This document shows positions 23,438-39,060 of a stretch of 64,000 nucleotides of DNA, piece by piece. Origin of the DNA: Cristatella mucedo (Eukaryota > Bryozoa > Phylactolaemata > Cristatellidae); NCBI GenBank assembly GCA_009760855.2, contig WPIO01000056.1:650001-714000 (forward strand), in the 5' to 3' direction. The first letter of the stretch is position 1. Each line of letters begins with the position of its first letter. The notes under the pieces were generated by a model that saw only the letters and a program-made list of their open reading frames with translations, was not told the DNA's origin and searched no databases. The translations under genes were made by a program, and so were the position numbers.

Positions 23438-23760
23438 GAGACTAGCGTTGGGGGGGGGGCGGCGCGCAGCCGAAAACTTTGGCCGCCGCCTTGCAGAGGG
23501 CTACCGGAGACAAAGTTGGACCAAAAGGCGCCAGCATTTCGTGGTCAGCCTGCGCTAGCGGACGAACTAACCCTTGTCGTCTCCCTTTCTCCTGCCGTGC
23601 AGGACGGTCGCCGACTGCACCGCCATTCCCCACTACGGACCAGCGAGATGGCGCTGTTGCTAAGCAGACCACTTCCGCTATTGCTGAGGCGGTTCATAGG
23701 CGGTGGATCCGCTGACCCCTACGAGACTCGTAATGACCGATAACTAATTATCAATAACTA
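23438..23760 (-). promoter_or_regulatory. CFAP210 upstream region with a possible X-box-like site
   Basis: About 220 bases upstream of the ATG, at 23655-23668, the plus strand reads gttgctaagcagac. GTTGCT is a good left half-site for RFX factors, which drive ciliary genes. The right half departs from the RGYAAC consensus. A candidate only. Confidence 0.2.
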
Positions 23761-23845
23761 AAATTTCATATAAAACATTGTTTTCAGTATCAACAGGTGG
23801 ATAGAGATTTCTTTGAGCTTCGTCTGCTGTCGCTCTCACGTAGGG

Positions 23846-24027
23846 GGCATGCTGACCCTGTGCATGTCACCCCTAACCATATTGTTCATTTTGTTTGTTT
23901 TTCAAGCATGATTTTACTTACTATTCTATTGCGTATCACTTTGCAGCAAATGTAAAGCGCCTAGAAAGAGATTAAGTTCTCTGAGGGCACTTTATCAAGT
24001 GCAATATCAAGTGCAATATTATTATAG
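23846..24027 (+). mobile_element. L2 3'-UTR fragment
   Basis: gcatgctgaccctgtgcatg, cccctaaccatattgttcat, aaagcgcctagaaagagatt and a terminal tattatta match the 3' end of the L2 copy at 41.2 kb, inverted. Confidence 0.85.
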
Positions 24028-24057
24028 GGGGCGCGGTCGAAGAATTGGCCAGCGGTG

Positions 24058-24105
24058 TTGTGGCCCAGGTTATAACCTGAGCCACAATTATAACCTGGGC
24101 CACAA
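24058..24105. repeat. Perfect inverted repeat, 18-bp arms
   Basis: Arm ttgtggcccaggttataa (24058-24075) is the exact reverse complement of 24088-24105, around a 12-base loop. It could form a cruciform or a stable hairpin RNA. Confidence 0.9.
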
Positions 24106-24109
24106 TTGC

Positions 24110-26220
24110 AATAATTATCGCCAATGTGGGGGATTGTGGTAGGCTACCGAAGTGTTAGGTTGATTTTTTCTATCAAGAGAGCTCAGATTGCGCGGTAGAC
24201 GTCGTCTGAGACTCCAAAGCGGACAGGGCACGAGAGCTGGTGAGAGCTCACGTCGATTGAAGGTATATTATTACATCGCCCGTAGTTCCTCCTACCGCCG
24301 CACCGCCCTCCTCGCCTGCAAGCCGGAGCGGCACTTATAGTGCCGACTGCGAGGCGATGGATGCTCGTTTGCGCCGAGTACACTTCCTGGCACAGCGCGG
24401 TCGTGGCAGGACCGACTGAGACTCCTCTCTCTCCTGCTCTCGATCGGGCTTCCAGTCATTTAACCGATCGATGCACGAGGTCAGGGTCAGCCAGCTTTAC
24501 TATCGGCACAAAAACTCAATGAATTATGGCACCGAGTAAGGCCAAGCGTTGCAAGACTAAAAAGGGACGGCTGAAGTGTGTCCCTGGTGTGCGTACTGCA
24601 CGCTTAGCTTTTTCAAGCATTCTCCTTTTACATCACCTCCTTACTCTTCGTGTATCATGCTTGCTCGAGACGTATCTCACGATCGTGTTTCCTACCTGTT
24701 GCCTCTGTACTGCTAAGACGTCGGTACGCACCTGGTTCTCAGCAGCGTTGAAAACTACTCCGCCTCGCTTAGTCCAGTGGCGGTCTACTCCACTGTCGCT
24801 GAGACCACAGCAGACCCGGTGGAGTGGTGGTGCTTTACACTAAGGTTGAGAAGTCGAGCCAGCGGAAGGTAATACTAATAAAATAGTATATAAGCTATTC
24901 GTGCAGTGCAACCAAGGAACTTAATCTCGTGCAAGGCATGAGCCGCAAAAGCTGGCTCCAAAAGATCCTAAATCGTTTAAATTGTTATCCTGACTATTTG
25001 CCGACGAAGCTAAAGGTAGTATCCAACCCTACATATGCTCGGCAGTTTATTGCGCGAAATTTCCGGGCACCGCCCACTGAAGCGCATGGCAAGTGAAATA
25101 TAAATATACGTTCAGGCGGACGGGCGAGTTCGCGAGAACAGTGATGACGCCGGCCGAACACCTGTTGCTTGTGCTGCTCCATCATGCCAGTCGGATCTTT
25201 CAATAGACAGATGTGCAATTGCATGCATGGCACAGCATGTCTAACCATAACTGGACTAACTTGTGTATCAGTTACACTTGCTATCGAATTGTGGTCTCAT
25301 TCGAGCTATGCTAACCAGGCTTCATATCAAAAGGTGCACCAGCCAGTCATTATGAAACCTACCAAATGCTGATGCCGAAGACCATCGACAGAAACAAATT
25401 TCCAAATCATACACCAGTTGGCTTCACTGCAGGCCACGGCAGTTTCTATCACTCACGTCACATGGGCATCTCTGCACCATCACAGCTTCCGGTAGCAACC
25501 ACAGGCCCTGCACTGAATGGCTTCGAGACTTTCAAGCGTCAAGCTGATGCCCTCTCGATTTAAAAAAATGTACCGGCTCTCACGATCCCTACGCCTTGCT
25601 CAGATGGGTGGCTGAAAGAGCTAGAAAAAAGGCCATTCGTCACCTCTAAGCCGATAGTCTAAGCCTCCAAATAGCCATCCAGACCACGTGGGCTGTCACG
25701 CGGAGGAGGCTTCACATCCCGTGCCACAGCTCGTTCAACGGTAATAGCTTTCGAAACTGTCTTTGTCCACGAATTAAAATGAGAGCATTCCTCATTATGA
25801 TGTGGCTTCTGTCGCCAGAATACAGCAGTATTCGACCGGCTCATAAACACTGCAGACAAGGCCAGCGAGGCGTGCTCATATGGTAGCTAAACACAGACAG
25901 ATGCTCGATCGAACGTGCTCACAATGCTCTAGCACGTGCTGTGTTTCCTCAGGTCGATGGCAGAACGCACTTTAAACTGCCGCCTGTCCACTAAATAACG
26001 CACATGGCCCGGCAGGTTGTGTCCGTGAGTTCCGTATAAGTGAGGCCAGCAAACGCTGCACGGAACGTTCTGCACGCTCTATGGCTTCGAGCACAGGTTC
26101 GTCGCTGGCAGTTCGAGCTGTTACCAGTGTTCTAATAATATCTACGGTAAAACTGCCACTCTAACGCGAAGCTGTTTACGAAAACCGACACAAGTGCTGA
26201 GCGGGTATCCGGTTCTGCAT
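24110..26220. other. Between CFAP210 and PNP-C, no gene recognised
   Basis: Short open frames on both strands (for example 25366-25563 and 25659-25859) resemble nothing I recognise. No clear repeat element. The distal part is probably the 3' flank of PNP-C. Confidence 0.45.
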
Positions 26221-26226
26221 TTTATT
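26221..26226 (-). promoter_or_regulatory. Candidate polyadenylation signal of PNP-C
   Basis: AATAAA on the minus strand, about 295 bases after the PNP-C stop codon, the first such hexamer I noticed downstream. Confidence 0.4.
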
Positions 26227-26520
26227 GAAATCGTGCAGTTGAACGACTGCAGCAGGAGAAGGAGAGCACGCACGGCTTGCTGCCTTTTTAATGCTTCTGC
26301 TGCCGGGCCGCAGCTAACAAGTGCACGTGAGCCAACAAGTCAAGCAGTGACCAACGCTTACGAGCGTTCAATGCAACGACAGTGAGAAGCACCGTTTTCA
26401 AGACTAGTTTCACACTCTACGCCCGGGCGGTGGATGGGGGGAGAGGGCAAGCACCGGCAAGCACCAGCAGCCGACGAAGCAGCATCACCGAGACTGCGGC
26501 GGCGGCGCGCATGCGCGCGG

Positions 26521-30797
<4,277 letters not shown>

Positions 30798-30799
30798 CT

Positions 30800-32020
30800 A
30801 AATAACGAGTCGCATCTCGCCGCCGACGACGCCGAAGCGCAGGCCTGCCGGAAGCCCGAATACGCCCTCTCCAGGCTTGCATGCGATGCGGCAACCGCGA
30901 CTGCGACGGTACCGAACGGAGCGTCGCTGCGCCGTCTACTGGCGCTAGCACCGGCGGCTGAGCGCCGCTTCGCTATGACGGGGGAACTCACGGATTCACG
31001 ACTTGCTGAACGGACAGCGAAGCCATGGCAGTTCGCACGTTACATCTGACGATTAGGCGGAAGTCACGTGCGTCGAGCGATCCGGTCGTGGCGCCTGTTT
31101 CTTCAGGGTTGCGCTGCGGTCGCCGCCTGCCTAGCGGTCTTAAACTTCGTGTGCATTCGGCATTGCCCGCGCGACGCGTGCGTGCGTTTATGAAAGTTTA
31201 AAGTTAAGCTGGAGATTGGCTCTGATCAGAACGCAGTACTCCAAAATACCCAAGCCGGCGCAGGGAATCGCCACCCTCGGTTGGTGCCCTCTGCGTTCAG
31301 ACCTTGACATCAGTATTGCTCTCCGAGTGAAGGCAAACGAAGGCGGCGCTCAACTCGCAGAACGTGCCAAAAACGACTAGATTCATACAGTGCTCTCAGA
31401 GGACTTAATCTATACCAAGCCGCTTTATATGAGGCGCAGGGTTCGAGCCTGCGACCTTAGCTCCTGCTGGAGAGTACACAATTTTCTGAGTTCGTACTTG
31501 GAGCCTCGTCGCGGCCGTCTTATGAAGTTAAATTTCCAAAAGGTAAATGCGTTGTACCGCTCGTACGTTGTACCGTACGTGTCGTAGTCATGCAGCAAGA
31601 CAACTCACAGCGGTAGCCTCATCCCGGAATGCCCCAGAATTATATTCAAGTCATAGCCCTCCACCTGTGCACGGCTGTCAATAGAAACTACTGAATAAAT
31701 TTTTTTTCAGACCTTTTCAAAGATCGCAATATTTGAGCCGTATTTCAAGCAGTCCTTTTTCAGCACTTCCACCGGTCCACTAGTCCTTTGAAGCTATCCG
31801 GACAAGCTGAATGATAGGTTCCATAAACACACACGACTAGTGGCTAGAACTGGATAGCTTATCTGTAACGCCGAAGGCTCGGCGGAGTAGGCTTAACCTG
31901 CCGCTTACCTAGCTGGCGTAACCTACCGCCTAATGCAGTTCGGTGCGCGCCTACGCGCAATAAGCAGTCCGCCGCGAAACGAGCGTTTCTGGCGCTGACC
32001 TACTTATCGTTACTAATAAT
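30800..32020. other. Upstream flank of PNP-C
   Basis: Should contain the short first exon and promoter of PNP-C, which I cannot pick out. 31430-31470 has a B-box-like inverted pair (gggttcgagcctgcgacc), perhaps a SINE remnant. The rest is unassigned. Confidence 0.4.
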
Positions 32021-32021
32021 A

Positions 32022-33478
32022 ATAATAATAATATTGCACTTGATAAAGCGCCCTCAGAGAACTTAATCTCTTTCTAGGCGCTTTACATTTGTTGCAAAGT
32101 GATACGCAATAGAATAGTAAGTAAAATCATGCTTGAAAAACAAACAAAATGAATAACATGGTTAGGGGTTACATGCACTGGGTCAGCATGCAAATGTGCT
32201 TAGTGGCAGCATGAACAGTGTCAGCACGCATAAGCACATCGAGGACGAATCACAAGGACCCACTAAATGCTGTCCTAAATAGGTATGTTTTTAAGTTTCT
32301 TTTAAATGTGGTCAGGTCAGGGGATGTTCTGATGCAGGTCGGGAGGGAGTTCCAGGCTGTGGGAGCATACGAGCTAAATGCACGGTCTCCAAAGGATTTA
32401 AGGTTTGTACGAGGTATTTCTAGACTGTTGGATTCCGAAAAGCGAGTGGTACGATGCTTTGCCTGATGGGGTAGTATCTCTGAAAGATAGGCTGGAGCCA
32501 TAGAATGAAGAGACCTAAAAGTGAGCGACAAAACCTTGAAGTCAATCCGTTGCTTGACTGGTAACCAGTGCAGGTCGGCGAGAAGTGGAGTAATGTGGCA
32601 ACTGCGACGCTCACGACAGACAAGCCTAGCTGCCGAGTGTTGCACCAGCTGCAATCGCCTGATCGCACATGCTGGTAGGCCAGTAAGCAGTGAGTTGCAG
32701 AAGTCGAGACGAGATGTCACGAATGCATGGACCAACTTGGACGTGGTATCCTTATCTAAACAAGCCCTAATTTTAGCAATGTTATGAAGCTGAAAATAGG
32801 CTGATTTGACTGTGGAGCTGATGTGGTCGTCTAACGAGAGGTCGCTTTGGAATATGACACCTAGATTTCGAGCTGATGCAACTGGAGATATGCTGGCAGA
32901 GCCAATTTTGAAAGTCAGCCTTTCCAATTTCTGAATAACACTAGGTTTGCCCATAACTAGTAAGTTAGTTTTATCATCGTTTAGTTTTAGAAAATTTGCT
33001 GCCATCCATGATCGGATGTCATCAATGCATGCAGCAAGTGAGTTGAGAGAATTTGAGGTGCTCGAAGGCTGGGAGGGATCAAAGCAAAGGTACAACTGAG
33101 TGTCATCCGCATAGAAGTGAAAGCCTAGATTGTGCTTGGCAATCACATCAGCGAGAGGCAGAGTATAAACGGTGAAAAGGACCGGACCTAGCACAGAGCC
33201 CTGAGGTACTCCATATTTTAGAGGTACTTCAGATGATCTTTGTCCATTCACGTCAACACTCTGGAGTCTCCCACTGAGATAGGACCTGAACCACTGCAGA
33301 GCAGTGCCAGTGATGCCCAGGCGAGATGAGAGGCGCTCTAGAAGTACTTTGTGATCGATGGTATCAAAAGCTGCCGAAAGATCGAGCAAAACAAGAAGAG
33401 ACACTCTACCCATGTCTGCATTCCTAAGTAGGTCGTTGTATACCCGAAGCAATGCTGACTCTGTGGAGTGGTTAGATT
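32022..33478 (-). mobile_element. L2 LINE copy 2, 5' truncated, reverse transcriptase C-terminal two-thirds
   Basis: Open from 33452 to the stop at 32250, with LLDLSAAFDTIDHKVLLERL, EVPLKYGVPQGSVLGPVLF, the intact catalytic FHFYADDTQLYL, then RLDFCNSLLTGLP and the C-terminal domain. The 3' UTR ends in a TAA/ATT triplet tail at 32022. Nearly identical to copy 1 at 41-44 kb. Truncated at 33478 next to a T-rich run (in plus orientation), as expected from incomplete reverse transcription. Not mobile by itself. Confidence 0.95.
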
Positions 33479-33489
33479 TTCTTTTTTTT

Positions 33490-34930
33490 TTTTACTAAAT
33501 AGGGGTCGTGAGTCCGCGGAGTGAATCGGAAAGCGAGACACACGAATTGGGCATTTTACTGAGCTTTATTCGCAAGCGCACAAAGTCACTGCGCGTCTAG
33601 CTCAGTTTAATCTCCACACTTCTCACACGCTCTCAACAGCACAAGCACTCTTGCGGAGGGAATACGTCCCCTCGCACTTGGGCTACTACCTACGTCTATT
33701 GTGGGGAACGACCCAAACAGGATGAGGAGCCCGAACCGGAGTCTAGACCCTGACTGGAGAGCTAGGGCTCCGCTTCCACCTTAACGGCAGGAATACCTCA
33801 CACACTACACCAAGCACTCTTGTGGAGGAAACACGTCTCCACACTTAGGCTACCTGCGTCTCTAAGGGACATAAATACGTCCCTGCACTTAGGCTACTTA
33901 CGTCTATAGTGGGAAATGACCCAAATAGACAACGGAGCCCGAACCAACGGAATATCTCACACACCACACCAACTACGTCTATTTAGCAGCGGCAAATCCT
34001 TATGCCGAGACCAAGTTCGAGCTCGCGAACACAAAACACAAAAGAAACACAAAATGCTAGCTCGGGCGCGATACGACCTATTCGGTGGAGTCTACCGAAT
34101 CCTCCTAGCCCTGTCTCGTCCTGTCCCGTCAATCGCCGGCGAACAGCCCGCCCTCCTCCCTCGCTTTCAGAGAAACGAGTCAGACGGCGTCGAAGCGAAG
34201 CCGAAGAGAGAGAGAGAGAGAGACGAACAAAAGACCGAGAGCGAGCGTCGCTCGGCTCTTAAATACCTAGCTGAGACCATGGGGCAAGAGCTTAGTGGTA
34301 TTGGGCCCGGTACCGTGGCCCATTACGGTAAGGAATTGATACCGTCACCGGGCCATTGGAAGGGCACCCCTGTCCAGCTTAAATGCCGAATAGATTCCTG
34401 GCGATTCCTTTTGGACCGAGTTATGGCCGAGGTTGACGGGCCAGCCAACGTCAATCAGGCGCTCCTTCGGGTAGCAGACCAATTCTAAAGGCAGCATTGC
34501 CACCGATGGTCTCAGACCTTCCTGGCTCGCTCTTAAGCTCTTGCTCTCTAGCCACACTGGTGCTGCTCCTCTCTCGCTCACTGCTCCTAGATAAAGGAGT
34601 TCCTGCCCGCCTCCTAAAAGTTCTTGTTCGTGCTCAAATTAAGCCAAGGCCATCGCGGAGCTACACTTATCTATGTGTGTGTTCGTGCACTTATCTGCAC
34701 GTGCGTGTGGCGTACATGGAAAGGGAGCCGGGAAAGAAAGAGAGAGAAGGGAGACCTCTCCGGCTGCAGCTATCTGGAAACGGTTGAGCTCGGTGAGTAA
34801 TGATCTCGTCTGACTTGGCCTAGCTACATCTTGGTTGCTGCAAGAGCTGATGAGAGGCTACAGTTCAGCCGACGGTGACACGGTGGCACAAGTCGTAAAT
34901 AGACAAGGCTGAGCACGTGGTGCCTTAGCC
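33490..34930. repeat. Unclassified sequence with internal direct repeats
   Basis: A block near 33640-33735 (caagcactcttgcggagg, acttgggctac, acgtctattg, gacccaaacag, ggagcccgaacc) recurs in altered form at 33808-33950, with a further partial repeat inside. The minus strand has AATAAA near 33562. This could be part of an unrecognised LTR or other mobile element. The 190-residue plus-strand frame at 33916-34488 matches nothing I know and is not called. Confidence 0.4.
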
Positions 34931-34959
34931 TCAATTCTCCACTTGTAAGCCCTGAAGAG

Positions 34960-35260
34960 CTACCGACATTTGTATAGCGCCCAATGAGAACCAAATAAAC
35001 ATCTTTCTAGGCACTCTCTGCTATCTAAGCATGCCAGGCCAGTTGTTTGATGATAACATGCAAAGCTCACTCACGCGGGTCTGCGGATGCTGGGAGGACC
35101 AGACGCATGTTTAGCTTCTTTTCGAATGTCGCCAAATCAGGGGATGTCGTGACATCAGTTGGGAGTGAGTTAGAGGCTTTGGGAGCATGCGAACCGAGGG
35201 TGCCCTGGTCAAAAGATTCGAGGGTTGGAGGTCAGAGGTTAGCAGCTAAGCGACCGCTAG
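34960..35260 (-). mobile_element. Diverged L2-like LINE 3' fragment
   Basis: Parallels the L2 C-terminus (cttcttttcgaatgtcgccaa, aggggatgtcgtgacatca, ttgggagcatgcgaacc) with roughly a third of bases changed by eye, and carries the tatagcgcccaatgagaacc tail word. An older or separate subfamily. Confidence 0.65.
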
Positions 35261-36049
35261 CTGCCCCCATCCGAAGCATCACTTGTCACAGCTGCTGTTC
35301 GCTTTGACGTTGCGACATCGCTGTGACCACGATCCTCGGTGGCCTTGTGCATGCTCGACACAGGGAGCTTCAGCAGCAGCAGCACTCTGCAGAGCGGCTA
35401 CCTGCTCTTCCTTCCTGCCTCCTTCCCAGTGGCCGAGTCAGTTCGAGGTGACTGGAGCACTCGGCACTTTCCAAGCGCTTAACCACCGAGTCTGACGCGC
35501 GGCTGGCGAACAGGCTCGCCGACTCGCAGCTGCTGGCGCGCAGGTGTTGCGCGAGCAGCCCCCACCCCCCACCCCATCACAAGGACGACGCACCTGTAGC
35601 TTGGACGAACCTGCAGCGTGAATACGCAAGCATTCCAGAGCCGCACCGAATCAGCATCAGCGGCAGCAGCCGCTGAATGACGGCTACGCCGTTCATTTAC
35701 TGCAGCGGTTCAATGAAGGAAGTTGTATTTCAGAGACTGCCGAACTAATGTGCACAGGCAGCAGCGCTTGCCGGTTGTTGAGGAAACGTGCAGTTACAAA
35801 ACGACTTTTGCAGCAACCAATGCCACGACTGCGGTGATCACGACCAAACGAAGCGGCACTTGAAACGGCCCACACAAAACCCCTTCCCTGTTTCGTCGCC
35901 CTGCGGTGACTGGTGACTCGCACGTGACTGGTCTCCTGAGGAAAGATGGCTGCAGGTGATGGGGCGTGGCACCTCCACCCTCCGACGAAGGACATGTTCA
36001 CCATCCGGCAGACCGGCAAAACCTGACCTTAACAGGGCCAAGGCGATCC
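35261..36049. other. 3' flank of PNP-B, nothing recognised
   Basis: No coding family or repeat recognised. No good AATAAA seen on the minus strand in this stretch. Confidence 0.4.
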
Positions 36050-38352
36050 CTACGGAAGCAAGTGCACCATTTTCGTGATGAATCGCTGTAGATCGCTGCC
36101 GCGAATCCTGCTGGTCTCGAGCACCTCCTCATGGTTGGCCGTGCGTGTCTCCTCGTAGCTCGTCACCACTTCGTTGGTGACGAGACTGAGCCCAAACACG
36201 CGCATGCCACAGTGGACGGCGACGATCACCTCCGATGCAGTGCTCATGCCTACAATAATAGAGAGCGAGCGAGTGCAAGAAAGCGGGAGCACGCGTCTCC
36301 GACAAGTCGCCCAGCAGAGTTGCAGCGTAGCCCGCCTCACCGACGACGTCGGCTCCGATGGCGAGAAGCAGCCTGCACTCGGCAATCGTCTCGAAGCTCG
36401 GACCACCCAGGTTCACGTAGACGCCCTCGTGCATGAACTGCTCCAGATTGACGCTCGGGTCGGCGGCCGCGGTTCGCGCAAGCTGACGCAGCTCCTTGTC
36501 ATACGCCGACGACACGGCGGGAAAACGCAGGCCGAACCTGAGCGACGTCAACGACGTGGCGGCGCGACTGACGTCAGGGCGAGCCCGCGTCACCGCTCCC
36601 GCTGCACGCCATTGCGGCAGAGCACGGCGACGAGCGAGAGGAGCAGGAGATCCGCAGGAAGGGGGCCTCGTCACCTTCCTCTCCCCCCTCTTACCCTCCC
36701 CTCTCTTCCCTCTCTCCTCTGCTCGACGGCTCGGCAGCCGCAAGCGTACCTCTCATCGTTGGGTCCAAGCAATGGCGAGTTGGCGGCGAAGCCGGGAAAG
36801 AAAATGTGGTCCTTGATGAGAACCACGTCGCCGACCTTGTACTTGGGATTCAGGCCACCGGCGGCATTGGTGACGATCAGGATCTCGACGCCCATCAGCC
36901 GCATCACGCGCACGGGCAGAGTCACCTGCAGCGACGGCGACGGCGAGGCATGCGTCGAGCGGTCGCCTGGCGACCTGGGGCCTCAGCCTGAGCGTAGTTT
37001 TCACGCACAGGAGCAGCAGGGAGCCCTGCCCTGCCCCCCCCAGAACCTCGGCGAAAAGGGTCAGGGTCGTTGTGCACTGCTGCTGATACTGCTGCTGCTG
37101 CGCCATGCAGAGGCACACACGTGTCACACTCGTGCATCGGTGTCAGGGCGCTTGACAAGGGGCCGAGAGGTCGGACGTTCTAGAGGAGGAGGATGAGGAG
37201 TGAGGCGAAGAGAGGGGTGAAAAGGAAACTTATGAATCTCGACTCAGGCGCTTCACATACGCCACGGGTCTCGAGCCCACGTCCTCGGTCATCGAATACG
37301 TTCACATTGACCTTGCTTGGTTGGACGTCCACCTTAAGCACTGGGCCAAACCATCACGGCGATCACCACTAAGTGCAGTGGGCAATTAAGGATTTCCCAC
37401 TGCACGACTCGAACCCACGATCTGGGTCGTGAAGAGTGAGCACCTCACCTCTGGGCTAAGACCCTGAGGCGTTATCATATCGTCATCATCGCGGTTTTCT
37501 CAAAAAAGAAGCGCTAGTCATTTGTCTAGCCTATGCAACTATTGGCCATGCGCAGTAGCACAATGTCACGCTGTAGTGGGGTGTTGGTAAGCTAGCTAGG
37601 TCACATGATACCACAGCAGCGGGCGGCAGCAGCTTACCGTGTGTGCGCTGTAGCCCTCGTACATGTGGAAGCGACCCTGCATGCAGACGCACGGCTTGCC
37701 GCTCAGGTTGCCAAAGACGAATCTGCCCACGTGACCTGGCACTGAAACGATCACGAAGCCTCATCTTACGTCAGCGCTGCACGGCATCGACCTGAGCTGC
37801 CACGCCCCAGTCACCAACTACTGCTGCTGCTGCTACTGCTGTTGCTGCTGAAGCGAGCAGCGTGTCCGCAGCTGCAATTGCTATGTGCTATCAATTACCT
37901 CCATCATCAGCATCAGCAACATTAGCATCGGCCTCATGTTTTCGCCCGCGTGCGCCAGCCGACGTGCCGCGCGCATGCACGCGTGCGTGTGCTGAAGAGC
38001 GTGGCGTGCACACGGGCCGAATCGGGGGGGGGGGAGAGGGAGCCTGCACGCCAGCATAACCGAACCACAGCGTTGGTTTTTCTCGACAGCCGCAGGCCCG
38101 CAGCTGCATCCTAGAAACGGCGGTGGCGAGCACACGAGCGGCTCCGCAAAGCACTCAATGCCTGCATAAGTCTCTCGCTCACCCGTGCTGACGGGAAAGT
38201 TTGGAACGTCATGATAGTCGACAAACTCCTTCTGCTCGAGCGTGTCGGCAAGGCCGCCGAGACCCGATCCGCATATGATGCCGATTTTGGGCCGGTGCGT
38301 TGTCTTCGACAGAATGGTCTCAGCAAACTTCTGCACGATCTCATAGGTGTAC
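36050..38352 (-). CDS. PNP: Purine nucleoside phosphorylase, copy B; first exon not found
   Basis: Trimeric PNP with canonical active site. Visible exons: 38352-38183, 37741-37638, 36925-36750, 36537-36341 and 36249-36050, all GT-AG with matching phase, giving 281 residues; human PNP is 289 with a first exon of a few residues. Order of motifs: [28 protein letters not shown] (Ser33 phosphate loop), [12 protein letters not shown] (His64), [11 protein letters not shown] (Arg84, His86, Tyr88), [10 protein letters not shown] (Ala116), [18 protein letters not shown] (Phe200, Glu201), VGMSTASE (Met219, Ser220), SLVTNEVV (Asn243) and NHEEVLE (His257). Every residue expected for inosine and guanosine use is present, so this copy most likely keeps the ancestral role. 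Compact introns. The stop is TAG at 36050-36052. Confidence 0.95.
37240..37475 (-). mobile_element. Two SINE heads in a PNP-B intron
   Basis: 37240-37365 and 37380-37475 each contain an inverted B box (gtctcgagcccacg, actcgaacccacgat) followed by an inverted A-box region (ttaagcactgggccaaacca, cacctctgggctaagaccc). Between the second and third visible exons of PNP-B. Confidence 0.7.
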
Positions 38353-38904
38353 CTGCGCTTGGCAGAAAGACAGTAGTTGCGTGTAGAGCAAGCCGATCCG
38401 ATCGCTGCTGTCCGATCGCGACGGCGGAGGGAGCAGCTTTCAAACGTTTCCGGCAGTTGCAGAGCAAACACATTGGCAAGCAATCTGAACCGGACGTACA
38501 CACAAAGGCCAAAGGTAGCTGGAATCGCTGGATGCAGCAGCCACTGACCAAAAGCCACGAACCAAAGTGTGGCTCAAGTATGACCGAGTATGTCCGACAG
38601 CCCAGCAAATTCGAGCCTCGTGAAGCATGAAGCAACCGGGCATAAGGTCGCTCTCCCAAATCCAAGCATGAGTGGCTTAGATTCCCACCAAACTGATGGC
38701 GAGGCAGCAAGTACTCATCTGCAACTGATGACAGCCATGGAGATCCCGACGTGGGGTGGGAGAATTATGCTGGCCTTTGGTTTGGGAATTATTCCACCGT
38801 GAATGCCAAACGACGTTGGCGAGAGAAAGTGGAAGAGAGGGAAAGAGAGAGAGAGAGAGTGAGAGAGACTGACAAAGATATGTGTCAGATGTTTCCATTC
38901 CGAG

Positions 38905-39060
38905 GGAAAGAAAGGACTTTATTTGTATAATGCCATAGAGAACTCAATCTCTATCCAGGAGTGTTAAATATGCCGCAGGGCTCGAGCCCACGACCCTGGT
39001 CAGAGTCCTCAGTCAGAGCTCCTAACCTCTGGGCTAAACCAGAGTGAGGGCAAGCAAATA
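38905..39060 (-). mobile_element. tRNA-headed SINE with L2-type tail, family 2
   Basis: Inverted tail tttgtataatgccatagagaactcaatctctatccagg, then an inverted B box (ggctcgagcccacgac) and A-box region (cctaacctctgggctaaacc). The tail resembles the L2 LINE 3' end, unlike SINE family 1. Confidence 0.75.

Noticed and set aside
33916-34488. 190-codon plus-strand frame
   Set aside because: No recognisable family, RE-rich segment from a short AG run, and placed in a repeat-like block.
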